Source of the DNA: Dactylosporangium sp. AC04546
GTDB taxonomy: Bacteria > Actinomycetota > Actinomycetes > Mycobacteriales > Micromonosporaceae
NCBI RefSeq assembly: GCF_022095675.1
Contig: NZ_JAHYSG010000002.1
Location: forward strand, 1-64,000
Direction: 5' to 3'
Length of the DNA stretch: 64,000 bases
Shown: piece after piece, positions 51,740 through 60,703 of the stretch
Numbering within the stretch: position 1 is the stretch's first letter
Layout: every line of letters starts with the position of its first letter
The notes under the pieces: model-generated
Database searches by the model: none
Seen by the model: only the letters and a program-made list of their open reading frames with translations
Told to the model about the DNA's origin: nothing
Position numbers and translations under genes: made by a program

Positions 51740-51789
51740 CAGCGGGTTCCTCCTGGGCGGGTCGGACACCCCGGAGGTTACCTCGGTGT

Positions 51790-54700
51790 TCACACGTTGC
51801 GCCGGTACTGCCCGCCGACGGCGAAGAAGGCGTCGGAAATCTGCCCGAGCGAGCAGCATCGCACCGCGTCCATGAGGGCGGCGAACACGTTGCCGCCGCC
51901 CAGCGCCGCCTGTTGCAGCGCCGCGAGGGCGGCGGGCGCGTCGGTGGCGTGCCGGGCGTGGAAGTCGGCGAGGCGGGTCAGCTGGGAGCGTTTCTCGTCT
52001 TCGGTCGCCCGGGCCAGCTCCACGAGCTGCGGCGGTGCCTCGCCGCGGTGCGGGTCGAGGAAGGTGTTGACGCCGACGAGCGGCAGGCTGCCGTCGTGCT
52101 TGCGGTGCTCGTACAGCATCGACTCGTCCTGGATGCGGCCGCGCTGGTAGCCGGTCTCCATGGCGCCGAGGACCCCGCCGCGCTCGGCGATGCGGTCGAA
52201 CTCGGCCAGTACGGCCTCCTCGACCAGGTCGGTCAGCTCGTCGACGATGTACGACCCCTGCAGCGGGTTCTCGTTGCCGGCCAGCCCCCACTCCTGCTCG
52301 ATGATCATCTGGATGGCGAGGGCGCGGCGCACCGAGTGCTCGGTGGGCGTGGTGACGGCCTCGTCGTAGGCGTTGGTGTGCAGGCTGTTGGCGTTGTCGT
52401 AGACGGCGCACAGCGCCTGCAGGGTGGTGCGGATGTCGTTGAAGTCCATCTCCTGGGCGTGCAGCGACCGGCCGGAGGTCTGCACGTGGTACTTGAGCTT
52501 CTGCGAGCGCTCCCCCGCGCCGTAGCGCTCGCGCATCGCGACCGCCCAGATCCGGCGGGCGACCCGGCCGATCACCGTGTACTCGGCGTCCATCCCGTTG
52601 GAGAAGAAGAACGACAGGTTCGGCGCGAAGTCGTCGATCGCCATGCCGCGGGCAAGGTACGACTCGACATAGGTGAAGCCGTTGGCGAGCGTGAACGCGA
52701 GCTGGCTGATCGGGTTGGCCCCGGCCTCGGCGATGTGGTAGCCGGAGATGGACACCGAGTAGAAGTTGCGCACCCGGTGGTCGATGAACCACTGCTGGAT
52801 GTCGCCCATGCAGCGCAGCGCGAACTCGGTGGAGAAGATGCAGGTGTTCTGGCCCTGGTCCTCCTTGAGGATGTCGGCCTGCACGGTGCCGCGGACGTTG
52901 GCCAGCACCCACGCCCGCACCTGCGCCGCCTCGGCCGGGCCGGGCTCGCGGCCCTCCTGCGCGCGGAACGCGTCGAGGCGCTGGTCGACGGCCGTGGTGA
53001 GAAACATGGCCAGGATCGCCGGGGCCGGGCCGTTGATGGTCATCGAGACCGACGTGCTCGGCGCGCACAGGTCGAAGCCGGCGTAGAGCGCCTTCATGTC
53101 GTCGAGGGTGGCGACCGAGACCCCGGACGTGCCGACCTTGCCGTAGATGTCGGGTCGCTGGTCGGGGTCGCGGCCGTACAGCGTGACCGAGTCGAACGCG
53201 GTCGACAGCCGGGTCGCCCCGCCGCCCGCGCTGAGCAGCTTGAAGCGCCGGTTGGTGCGGAAGGCGTCACCCTCGCCGGCGAACATCCGGGCCGGGGCCT
53301 CGCCCTCGCGCTTGAACGGGAACACCCCGGCGGTGAACGGGAAGAACCCGGGCAGGTTCTCCCGGCGCAGGAACCCGACCAGCTCGCCCTCGTCACGGCC
53401 GCGCGGCAGCGCGACCCGCCGCACCGGCGAGCCGGACAGGGTCGTGCGGGTGAGCGGGGTGCGGATCTCCTGGTCGCGGACCCGGTACACGTACTCGTCG
53501 CCCGAGTAGTCGGCGACGCGGCCCGGCCAGTCGTCCAGCAGCGCCCGCACCTCCGGCAGCAGCTCGGCGTCGGCGGCCGCGGCGAGCGCCCGCACCGCGA
53601 CCGCGGCCGGGTCGTCGCCGAGCAGCCCGGCCGTGGTCGACAGGGCCTGCCGGCGGCGGGCGACGCCGGCCTGCGCGGCGGTGGTGCGGTGGTAGTCACG
53701 CACGGCGTCCGCGATGTCGGCCAGGTAGCGGGCCCGGGCCGGTGGCACCACGCCGGTGAGCCCGGACGAGGCCTTGACGGTGACGGGCGGCAGTGTCCCC
53801 GGCCCCACCCGCAGGCCCCTGGCCGCCAGCAGCTCGCGCAGGTGCTGGTACAGCGCCGTCACGCCGTCGTCGTTGAACCGGGCCGCGCTCGTGCCGAACA
53901 CCGGCATGTCCTGCCACGGCGTCCCGAACGCCTCCCGATTGCGCACCAACTGCCGGGCGACGTCCCGGCGGGCGTCCTCGGCGCCGCGCCGCTCGAACTT
54001 GTTGATCGCCACCGCGTCGGCGTAGTCGAGCATGTCGATCTTCTCCAGCTGCGACGCGGCCCCGAACTCGGGCGTCATCACGTACAGCGCGACGTTCGCG
54101 AACGGCACGATCCCGGCGTCGCCCTGCCCGATGCCCGGCGTCTCGACGATGACCAGGTCGAAACCGGCCACGGTGACCGCGGCGAGGATGTCGTCGAGGT
54201 GCTCGGGCAGCTGGGCCTGGGCGCCGCGAGTGGCCAGCGACCGGAAGAACGTCCGGCTGCCCTCCCCCGTCTCCAGCGCGTTCATCCGGATCCGGTCGCC
54301 GAGCAGCGCCCCACCGCCGCGGCGCCGGGTCGGGTCGATCGCAAGGACCGCGACCCGCAGCTTGTCCTCCTGGTCGAGCCGCAGGCGGCGCAGCAACTCG
54401 TCGGTGAGGGACGACTTGCCGGAGCCGCCGGTGCCGGTGATCCCGAGGACCGGAACGGTCCGTCCAGCCTTGGCATCCCGCAGGTGTACCGCGAGCGCCG
54501 GGTCACGCCCGGCCTCCAGCACGGTGATCGCCCGCGCCAGGGCGGCCGGCTCCCCGGCCAGCAGCCGGTCGACGTCCGGCCCGCTGGCGGCCGGGTCGAC
54601 GTCGCACGCCCGGATCAGCTCGTTGATCATCCCTGGCAGCCCGAGCCGCTGCCCGTCCTGCGGCGAGAAGATGGTCACCCCTCGCTCACGCAGCAGGGCG

Positions 54701-55038
54701 ATCTCGTCGGGGACGATGACGCCGCCGCCCCCGCCGAACACCTGGACGTGCCCGGCGCCGGCCGCGGCGAGGCGCTCCACGAGGTAGCTGAAGTACTCGA
54801 CGTGGCCGCCCTGGTACGACGAGATGGCGACGCCCTGCACGTCCTCCTCGACGGCGGCCCGCACGACGGCGTCGACGCTGCGGTCGTGGCCGAGGTGCAC
54901 GACCTCGGCACCCTGGGCCTGCAGCAGCCGCCGCATGACGTTGATGGCCGCGTCGTGCCCGTCGAAGAGGCTGGCCGCGGTCACGAACCGGACCGGGTGG
55001 ACGGGAACGTGCAACTCGGCCGACCCGCTGCGCGCCAT
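51790..55038 (-). CDS. icmF: Fused isobutyryl-CoA mutase IcmF
   Basis: ATG 55038 gives 1082 residues, the full family length. It converts isobutyryl-CoA and n-butyryl-CoA with adenosylcobalamin. Domain order is that of IcmF: N-terminal B12 domain (FDGHDAAINVMRRLLQAQGA with the cobalt-ligand His, then GGVIVPDEIALLRERGV), the MeaI-type G domain (ITGTGGSGKSSLTDELLRR; VETPGIGQGD; NKFERRG), and the mutase barrel (YGKVGTSGVSVATLDDMKAL; APSTSVSMTINGPAPAILAM). All key motifs are intact. First gene of the operon with marR and the BtuF-like gene. Two palindromes lie 24-70 bases upstream. Confidence 0.96.
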   Translation of the reverse strand: MARSGSAELHVPVHPVRFVTAASLFDGHDAAINVMRRLLQAQGAEVVHLGHDRSVDAVVRAAVEEDVQGVAISSYQGGHVEYFSYLVERLAAAGAGHVQVFGGGGGVIVPDEIALLRERGVTIFSPQDGQRLGLPGMINELIRACDVDPAASGPDVDRLLAGEPAALARAITVLEAGRDPALAVHLRDAKAGRTVPVLGITGTGGSGKSSLTDELLRRLRLDQEDKLRVAVLAIDPTRRRGGGALLGDRIRMNALETGEGSRTFFRSLATRGAQAQLPEHLDDILAAVTVAGFDLVIVETPGIGQGDAGIVPFANVALYVMTPEFGAASQLEKIDMLDYADAVAINKFERRGAEDARRDVARQLVRNREAFGTPWQDMPVFGTSAARFNDDGVTALYQHLRELLAARGLRVGPGTLPPVTVKASSGLTGVVPPARARYLADIADAVRDYHRTTAAQAGVARRRQALSTTAGLLGDDPAAVAVRALAAAADAELLPEVRALLDDWPGRVADYSGDEYVYRVRDQEIRTPLTRTTLSGSPVRRVALPRGRDEGELVGFLRRENLPGFFPFTAGVFPFKREGEAPARMFAGEGDAFRTNRRFKLLSAGGGATRLSTAFDSVTLYGRDPDQRPDIYGKVGTSGVSVATLDDMKALYAGFDLCAPSTSVSMTINGPAPAILAMFLTTAVDQRLDAFRAQEGREPGPAEAAQVRAWVLANVRGTVQADILKEDQGQNTCIFSTEFALRCMGDIQQWFIDHRVRNFYSVSISGYHIAEAGANPISQLAFTLANGFTYVESYLARGMAIDDFAPNLSFFFSNGMDAEYTVIGRVARRIWAVAMRERYGAGERSQKLKYHVQTSGRSLHAQEMDFNDIRTTLQALCAVYDNANSLHTNAYDEAVTTPTEHSVRRALAIQMIIEQEWGLAGNENPLQGSYIVDELTDLVEEAVLAEFDRIAERGGVLGAMETGYQRGRIQDESMLYEHRKHDGSLPLVGVNTFLDPHRGEAPPQLVELARATEDEKRSQLTRLADFHARHATDAPAALAALQQAALGGGNVFAALMDAVRCCSLGQISDAFFAVGGQYRRNV

Positions 55039-55061
55039 GCTGACCCCTGCCTCGACGGAAG

Positions 55062-55108
55062 TACTTGGACGTCCACGTATCTCGCCAAGATACTTGGACG
55101 TCCAAGTA
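55062..55108. promoter_or_regulatory. Doubled 18-bp palindromic operator upstream of icmF
   Basis: TACTTGGACGTCCAAGTA at 55091-55108 is a perfect 18-bp palindrome, and a second copy TACTTGGACGTCCACGTA with one change is at 55062-55079. Their starts are 29 bases apart (about three helical turns). The sites lie just before the icmF start. Confidence 0.85.
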
Positions 55109-55266
55109 TTGCCAAGCCGGACCCGGAACTCAGCGGAGTAACGCCGCGGCGTGGACGTAACGGCGCTGACCCCGGGCACGGTACGCGACCGCTTCGCGTA
55201 CAGTGCCCGACCGCCGTTGGCCGCGGGTAGCGTGATCAGTGTTGCCGCTGCTCACGGGGGTGTGCG

Positions 55267-56262
55267 ATGCGGCCACCTGTCGAGCCGATGCACGCCGTCC
55301 CAGCCGCCGACCTGCCCGCCGGGATGATCTACGAGCCGAAGTGGGACGGCTGGAGATGCCTCGCCTTCGTTCAGCCCGGCCGGGTCGTGCTCCAGTCGAG
55401 ACACCTCAAGATCCTCACGCCGTACTTTCCGGACGTCACCCGGCTCCTGCGCACCCTGCCACCGAGCGTCGTCCTCGACGGCGAACTCATCATCTGGGAC
55501 CCCGACCGCGGCCGCACCAACTTCGTCGCCCTGCAGCAGCGGATCGTCGCCGGCCGCTGGCTCCTCGCCGAGACAACAGCCAGGCCCGCCCACTACGTCG
55601 TCTTCGACGCACTCCACGACAGCACCACCGACCTGACCGGGCTGCCGCTTGTCGAACGCCGCGCCAAGCTCGAGTTCCTCCTGACCGGGGCGCCACCCCA
55701 CCTGCAGCTGTGCCCACAAACCACCGACCCGGCCGAAGCCCGCACGTGGATGGCCGACTGGCAGCACGCCGGCGTCGAAGGCGTCGTCTGCAAGGACCCA
55801 GCCGGACGGTACGTACCCGGCGGACGCGGCTGGACCAAGGTCAAAACCCGGAACACGGCGGAGGCGATCGTCGGCGGCGTCACCGGTACCCCCTCCGACC
55901 CGGGTTCGCTGCTCCTCGGCCGGTACGACGCCGGCGGCCGGCTCCGGTACGTCGGCATCACCAATCCCATCCCCGCCGCCCACCGAGCCGAGCTCGGCCA
56001 GGCCCTCGTCCGGCACGTCGCCCAACGCCGCGGCGCCGCGATCCCGCACCCGTGGCCCGTCCCACTCCCGGCCGGCTGGTCCGGGCAACTGGGGGAACGG
56101 CGGCCCCTCGACTACGTGCCCGTCCAGCCGACGGTGGTCGTTGAGGTACTGGTCGACGCCGCGTTCGACGAGGAGGCCGGCAGGTGGCGGCACCGAGCCA
56201 CCTTCGTTCGCGTGCGCGCCGACCTGTCGCCGTACGACGTCGCGAGGGCCGCCGGCTTCTGA
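55267..56262 (+). CDS. ATP-dependent DNA ligase (LigC type)
   Basis: 331 residues. The adenylation motif is EPKWDGWRCLAFVQPGR (Lys of KWDG takes AMP), followed by LDGELIIWD, YVVFDALHD, GVEGVVCKDPAGRY and WTKVKTRNTAEAIVGG (motif V), then an OB-fold. It lacks polymerase and nuclease domains, so it is a stand-alone repair ligase of the LigC class. An upstream in-frame region has no better start. It is divergent from icmF, with the doubled palindrome between. Confidence 0.92.
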   Translation: MRPPVEPMHAVPAADLPAGMIYEPKWDGWRCLAFVQPGRVVLQSRHLKILTPYFPDVTRLLRTLPPSVVLDGELIIWDPDRGRTNFVALQQRIVAGRWLLAETTARPAHYVVFDALHDSTTDLTGLPLVERRAKLEFLLTGAPPHLQLCPQTTDPAEARTWMADWQHAGVEGVVCKDPAGRYVPGGRGWTKVKTRNTAEAIVGGVTGTPSDPGSLLLGRYDAGGRLRYVGITNPIPAAHRAELGQALVRHVAQRRGAAIPHPWPVPLPAGWSGQLGERRPLDYVPVQPTVVVEVLVDAAFDEEAGRWRHRATFVRVRADLSPYDVARAAGF

Positions 56263-56644
56263 CACCCGACTGCCCGGCGTTGGCCAGCGAGCATCGGGCA
56301 CTGCGGCACGCCGGAAATCCGATCGTTTTCCGCCTGGTCCTTGATGTCCAGTTGAGTTGCCAAGATCCTTTCTCTCCGACATCCCGGAACGAGCCGAACC
56401 CGTCAACTCAACGCCGCTCCGCACGCCGCCAACGTCGAAACTGGCTTCTGGGACGACAACGGCCGGCCCGCACCCTGGCCCGACGACCTCGGCGACCTCG
56501 GCGACCTGGGCGACTGGACCGACTCACACCACGTTGCGCGGCCGGACCAACAGCCGAAAGGCGACGAGCCGCAGCCGGGCCCGACCCACTCCGTCGAGAT
56601 TCCGACACATCATCGATCAACGCCCCATGATCGGCAGGACAGAC
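56263..56644. other. Gap with no supported gene
   Basis: About 380 bases. A 9-bp inverted repeat GTTGAGTTG/CAACTCAAC lies at 56351-56359 and 56404-56412; 44 bases apart and of unclear meaning. Confidence 0.4.
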
Positions 56645-57412
56645 CTAAACCTGTGCGCTCCCGCCATCGACGAAGAATTCGGCGCCGGTGATGAAGCTGG
56701 CGTCGTCCGAGGCGAGGAACGTGACGGTCTTGGCTACTTCTTCGGGGTATCCCAGGCGTCGCATGGGGACACGCGAGGCCAACGCCTCCATTCCTTCTGG
56801 TTGGCCGGGAAGCATTTCCGTCCCCTCGGGGTGGCCGGCGAGCATCGCGGTGCCGACCGGGCCTGGGCTGACCACGTTCACCCGGATGTTGCGGCCCTGG
56901 TCGTACAGGTCCGTTGTCCAGGTGCGGGCGAACGACCGCACCGCCGCCTTGGTGGCCGGATAGACGCCCTGGGCGGGGTAGCCCTTGATGGCGACGAGGG
57001 AGCCGGTCAAGATGATCGTGCCGCCGTCGGGCATCAGCGGCAGCGCTTTCTGCGCGGTGAACAGCGTGCCCTTGACGTTGGTGTTGAAGGCGCGGTCGAT
57101 GTGCTCCTCGGTGATCGAGCCGAACGGGACCCGATCAAGGGTGGCTGCGTTGGCGAAGACGATGTCGACATGTCCCTGTTCATGCCGGATCTGCTCGTAG
57201 ATCCGGTCGAGGTCCTCGGGATTGGTGACGTCTCCCTGGATGGCGGTGACGCTGGGTCCGCTGGACGCCGCGGCAGCGTCCAGTTCAGGTTTGCGGCGGC
57301 CGGTGATGTAGACGTGCGCACCCTCCCGGGCGAACTCCCTGGCGGTGGCCAAGCCGATCCCGGTACCGCCACCCGTAATGAGGGCAACCTTGCCCTCCAG
57401 CCTCCCGGGCAC
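56645..57412 (-). CDS. Short-chain dehydrogenase/reductase
   Basis: GTG 57412 with GGGGGAGG upstream; 255 residues of the classical SDR type. NAD(P) motif LITGGGTGIGLATAREFARE, NAD site Asp in IQGDVTN, FANAA, catalytic Ser in ILTGSLVAIKGYPA and the YxxxK of VYPATKAAVRS, then SPGPVGTAML. Close to 3-oxoacyl-ACP reductase-like and general SDR enzymes; the substrate is not predictable. Confidence 0.9.
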   Translation of the reverse strand: MPGRLEGKVALITGGGTGIGLATAREFAREGAHVYITGRRKPELDAAAASSGPSVTAIQGDVTNPEDLDRIYEQIRHEQGHVDIVFANAATLDRVPFGSITEEHIDRAFNTNVKGTLFTAQKALPLMPDGGTIILTGSLVAIKGYPAQGVYPATKAAVRSFARTWTTDLYDQGRNIRVNVVSPGPVGTAMLAGHPEGTEMLPGQPEGMEALASRVPMRRLGYPEEVAKTVTFLASDDASFITGAEFFVDGGSAQV

Positions 57413-57652
57413 GATGTACCTCCCCCGCCGGTGAGCTCGCCTGACGCCGCCCACATACCCCACTGATGCGCGGCCACACCAGCCGGCGCACGCGTTGACG
57501 GCGCATCCCGTTGTGGGTCGAAGGGCTCGGAGGTAACCGCAACTGCGGGCCTCTGGGGAGCGTGCAGATCCACGCCCCCGACTACCCGTCGGGAGCCTCG
57601 CAAACCGTTGTCGGCACCGCTGCGGGGGTGCCCGGCGTGGCGTGTCCGTCGA

Positions 57653-58075
57653 TCAGTACGGGACCGGTCGGTTCTCGCGCACCCAGAGCTGTTCGGCTTC
57701 GCTGCCCGAGGCGGGAGGCCACAGCCCGTTGATCATCCATAGGTCCCGGGGGGTTTCGTCGATGTGGAACTCGTAGTAGAGGCCACGGTTCAGGGTGTGG
57801 GGAGCCAGCAAGCGGCTCAGGCCCTCGCAGATCTGTGTTCGCGCGGCGGGATCCGGCGAGTGGCGAGCGAGGTGATCGATCATGATTCGGACGGTGGTGC
57901 TCGATGGTTCTCCGCCGACGAAGAACGAGGACTCGGGGACCTCGTGGAAGATGGTCACGACGTAGAACCTCGGCAGACCTCGCCCGGCGTAGAACGCTGT
58001 GACGTCGGCGGCGAACTCCTGCCTCTGCCGTGCCGTGTAGGCGCCGGCCGGATGGTAGACGTTCCATAGAGGCAT
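57653..58075 (-). CDS. Tautomerase_3-family (cis-CaaD-like) protein
   Basis: ATG 58075 after AAAGGA; 140 residues. The catalytic Pro follows the initiator Met (MPLWNVYHPAGAYTARQRQE). Other marks are PRFYVVTIFHEVPESSFFVG with active-site Arg/Phe residues, VRIMIDHLAR, LYYEFHIDETPRDLWMINGL and the C-terminal RENRPVPY. The family includes cis-3-chloroacrylic acid dehalogenase-like and general tautomerases. Lies in line with SDR genes, perhaps an oxidative catabolic cluster. Confidence 0.9.
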   Translation of the reverse strand: MPLWNVYHPAGAYTARQRQEFAADVTAFYAGRGLPRFYVVTIFHEVPESSFFVGGEPSSTTVRIMIDHLARHSPDPAARTQICEGLSRLLAPHTLNRGLYYEFHIDETPRDLWMINGLWPPASGSEAEQLWVRENRPVPY

Positions 58076-58114
58076 TGCTGTGTCCTTTGCGACTGGCGGT
58101 GGGCGCAAGCGTGG

Positions 58115-58576
58115 TCAGCGCCCGATGGGCACGGTGAGGCCCGTTACCGGTCCGGAGAGCGCAGCCTTCATCTGCCTGGTCAGGGTGTCGACAAGTACCT
58201 CGTCGCTGCCCTGCTCGATGCCGTCGAGGGCCAGTTCGGCGACTTCGGCCGGCGAGATCTTGCGGGTCGGGATACCAGCGACCATGTCGGTGTCGGCGAA
58301 GCCGAGGTGCACACCGACGACCTGGGTTCCCTGCGACGCCAGTTCGAGCCGGAGCGAGTTCGTGATCGACCACAGCGCGGCCTTCGAGGCGCCATAAGCA
58401 CCTGCACCGGCACCCCACGAGAACACCGAGTGCATGTCCACCAGCGCACCGCCGCCGTTCGCTGACAAGACCGGGGCGAAGGTCCGGGCGACTCGCAGAG
58501 CCCCGAACACGTTGGTCTCGAATGTCGCCACCAGTCTTCTCGAGCCTCCTGCCGGAACCGGGACGGCCGCTGTCAC
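58115..58576 (-). pseudogene. SDR truncated at the N-terminus
   Basis: FETNVFGALRVARTFAPVLS, HSVFSWGAGAGAYGASKAAL (YxxxK of SDRs) and VVGVHLGFADTDMVAGIPTR show the C-terminal half of an SDR. The Rossmann start (TGxxxGxG) is missing: upstream of residue 15 (PAGGSRRL) the sequence has no homology. The gene was cut near 58530. 39 bases upstream of the tautomerase gene. Confidence 0.7.
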
Positions 58577-59042
58577 ATCGGCGGCCCGTGACCGCGACGA
58601 GCGCGCAATGGGTCACCGGTCGCGGCCCGTCGCTGCGTGACCGGCGTGAGATCCAGCGGCCAGCATGGCATCGGCGGTGATGACGTGTGGCAATACCACT
58701 GCGGAACCCCGGGGGCGTACCCGTTCAAGGGGGCGGGAAACCCACCGCGCGGCCGGACTGGGAGGACCCGATGCCGGTATGTCCGGGGCATGGATCCGTG
58801 GTCTCCGTCGTCATCTGGCGTTTGTCCCTTGGTCGGCAGATACGCCGCCGTTTGCACAGTTCCGGAAGCCGTGTGTCGCGGACCCTGGAATCACTGCGGA
58901 ATCCGATAGTCGAGCCGAAACCGGCCAAATGCCACTGTACCGCCCGGTAAGCGGCATTGGGCGTCGGGTGATCTGTCGAAACTGCCGTCTCACGTTTTGC
59001 TCCGCTCTGACGTCTACAGAGCGCAGAGAGAAAGGAACCGCG
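58577..59042. other. Promoter region of the alkylation-repair operon
   Basis: About 465 bases without a gene. It holds the inverted repeat at 59003-59023. I could not identify a certain -35/-10 pair for the ECF sigma factor of the operon. Confidence 0.45.
59003..59023. promoter_or_regulatory. Inverted repeat before the first alkylation-repair gene
   Basis: CGCTCTG-ACGTCTA-CAGAGCG: 7-bp perfect arms with a 7-base loop, ending 8 bases before AAAGGA and 20 before the ATG 59043. An operator or 5'-UTR hairpin. Confidence 0.55.
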
Positions 59043-59555
59043 ATGAACACGCGACACACACTGGTGGAGACGTCTCTCGGGTCGGTCACGATCGTCGCGA
59101 GCGGTGACGCGATCACGGGCCTCTACTTCCGCCGTCACATCCGGCGGCCCGCGCAGGAAACGTTCGGGCAGGAAGTGACGACGGCCGGGGATACGGTGCT
59201 GGCCGAGGCAGCGGAGCAGTTGATCGAGTACCTGGCCGGCGGTCGACGTGCGTTCGACCTTCCGTTCGACGCCGCGGGTGATGCGTTCCAGCGCTCCGTG
59301 TGGAGCATCGTCGCCGAAATCCCGTTCGGCGAGACGACCACCTACGGGCAGATCGCGGAACGGCTCGGCGACAAGGCCCTCGCCTACCGTGTCGGCCAGG
59401 CGGTCGGCGCGAACCCGCTGTGCATCTTCGTGCCGTGTCACCGCGTCGTCGGTGCGAATGGGAACCTTACCGGCTACGCCGGCGGGCTCAAGCGCAAGCG
59501 GGCGCTGCTGGGGCTCGAGGAGCCCGCCCCGGTGCACGCCGGACGATTGTTCTAG
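59043..59555 (+). CDS. ogt: Methylated-DNA-[protein]-cysteine S-methyltransferase
   Basis: ATG after AAAGGA; 170 residues, standard length. The DNA-binding helix-turn-helix FGETTTYGQIAERLGDKALA, the active Cys in FVPCHRVVGANGNLTGYAGG and the N-terminal RNase H-like part are present. It removes methyl groups from O6-methylguanine by moving them to its own Cys. It is the first gene of the alkylation operon. A second gene of this kind follows at 60089. Confidence 0.94.
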   Translation: MNTRHTLVETSLGSVTIVASGDAITGLYFRRHIRRPAQETFGQEVTTAGDTVLAEAAEQLIEYLAGGRRAFDLPFDAAGDAFQRSVWSIVAEIPFGETTTYGQIAERLGDKALAYRVGQAVGANPLCIFVPCHRVVGANGNLTGYAGGLKRKRALLGLEEPAPVHAGRLF

Positions 59556-59594
59556 CGGATCTCACGGAGGCTCGCCTTCGCCGTCTTCGATGGG

Positions 59595-60092
59595 ATGAAC
59601 ATGAAACAGCCGTTCGAATCAGTGGTCGCGCAGCACAGCGTCACCGTGCTGCGCGTCTGCCGAGCGCTGCTCGGGGTGCAAGATGCGGACGACGCATGGT
59701 CGGAGACCTTCCTTGCCGCGATGCGCGCCTACCCGGACCTTCCCGAGACCGCGAACGTCGAGGCCTGGCTCGTGACTGTCGCCCGCCGCAAAGCGATCGA
59801 CGTCCACCGGGCGGCGAGGCGGGACCCGGTACCGGTGGAGACACTGCCGGAAGCGGCGACCTCACTCGGAATCCCGGGGGCCGACGACACCGATCTCTGG
59901 GAGTTCGTCGGCCGTCTCCCGGGCAAGCAACGGCAGGCGGTCACCTTTCGATACCTCGCCGGCATGTCACACGCGGAGATCGCGGCGATCCTCGGCGGAA
60001 CCGTCGACGCGGCACGAAGAGCCGCCGCCGACGGACTCAAAACCCTCAGGAAGCACTATCCGGGCGCAACCACGAAAGGAGCAATCGAATGA
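59595..60092 (+). CDS. ECF sigma factor of the alkylation operon
   Basis: 165 residues. Region 2: QDADDAWSETFLAAMRAYPD and EAWLVTVARRKAIDVHRAAR. Region 4: LPGKQRQAVTFRYLAGMSHA with EIAAILGGTVDAARRAAADG. No anti-sigma gene is adjacent, so its activity may be set by transcription or by methylation of an Ada-type partner. It lies between two methyltransferase genes and overlaps the second by ATGA. Known from some Actinobacteria: sigma factors encoded within alkylation-repair clusters. Confidence 0.9.
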   Translation: MNMKQPFESVVAQHSVTVLRVCRALLGVQDADDAWSETFLAAMRAYPDLPETANVEAWLVTVARRKAIDVHRAARRDPVPVETLPEAATSLGIPGADDTDLWEFVGRLPGKQRQAVTFRYLAGMSHAEIAAILGGTVDAARRAAADGLKTLRKHYPGATTKGAIE

Positions 60093-60703
60093 GCGACATC
60101 CGTAACGATGACGCCCTCACCGCCGTGTCGGCGCCCATCGACCTCGAGACCCTGGCAAGACTGCACGCCCGACTCGAAAACGAGGCGCAGGCCGAAGGCC
60201 TCGTCGACGTCGCGTACACGACCGTTGACAGCCCGGTCGGGAAGTTGCTGCTCGCAGCGACCACGAAGGGCCTGATCCGCGTCGCCTACGCCAGCGAGGA
60301 CCACGACCGTGTGCTGGAGAACCTGGCCGAGAAGGTCAGCCTCCGCATTCTGCGGGCACCGAAGCGACTCGACGACGCAGCGCGCGAGCTCGATGAGTAC
60401 TTCGAGCGCCGGCGGAAGGTTTTCGACCTGGCGCTCGATCTGTCCCTCTCGCGCGGCTTCCGGCTGCTCGTCCAGCGGCACCTTCCGGAAATCGGATACG
60501 GCCGGACGCGCAGCTACCGGGAGGTCGCCGAGCTTGTCGGCAACCCCAAGGCCGTGCGCGCCGTCGGCACCGCGTGCGCGACCAACCCGCTGCCTGTCGT
60601 CGTTCCCTGTCACCGTGTGCTGCGCACCGACGGCACCCTCGGCGGGTACGTCGGCGGGCTCAATGCGAAGACCGCCCTGCTCGAACTGGAGGCCGCGGCA
60701 TGA
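60089..60703 (+). CDS. Second methylated-DNA-[protein]-cysteine S-methyltransferase
   Basis: ATG 60089 with AAAGGAG upstream; 204 residues. Same fold with RGFRLLVQRHLPEIGYGRTR, SYREVAELVGNPKAVRAVGT and the active Cys in VVVPCHRVLRTDGTLGGYVG. The N-terminal ~35 residues (DIRNDDALTAVSAPIDLETL) form an extension not needed for the core. It resembles the C-terminal half of Ada without its metal-binding domain, which is encoded by a separate gene downstream. Confidence 0.93.
   Translation: MSDIRNDDALTAVSAPIDLETLARLHARLENEAQAEGLVDVAYTTVDSPVGKLLLAATTKGLIRVAYASEDHDRVLENLAEKVSLRILRAPKRLDDAARELDEYFERRRKVFDLALDLSLSRGFRLLVQRHLPEIGYGRTRSYREVAELVGNPKAVRAVGTACATNPLPVVVPCHRVLRTDGTLGGYVGGLNAKTALLELEAAA

Noticed and set aside
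51730..55230. A very long plus-strand open frame (over 1100 codons) opposite icmF
   Set aside because: It is the antisense shadow of a full-length IcmF with all motifs; its product is Arg/Val/Asp-rich without homology.
56351..56412. 9-bp inverted repeat GTTGAGTTG/CAACTCAAC as insertion-sequence ends
   Set aside because: Only 44 bases lie between, with no coding capacity and no target duplication.
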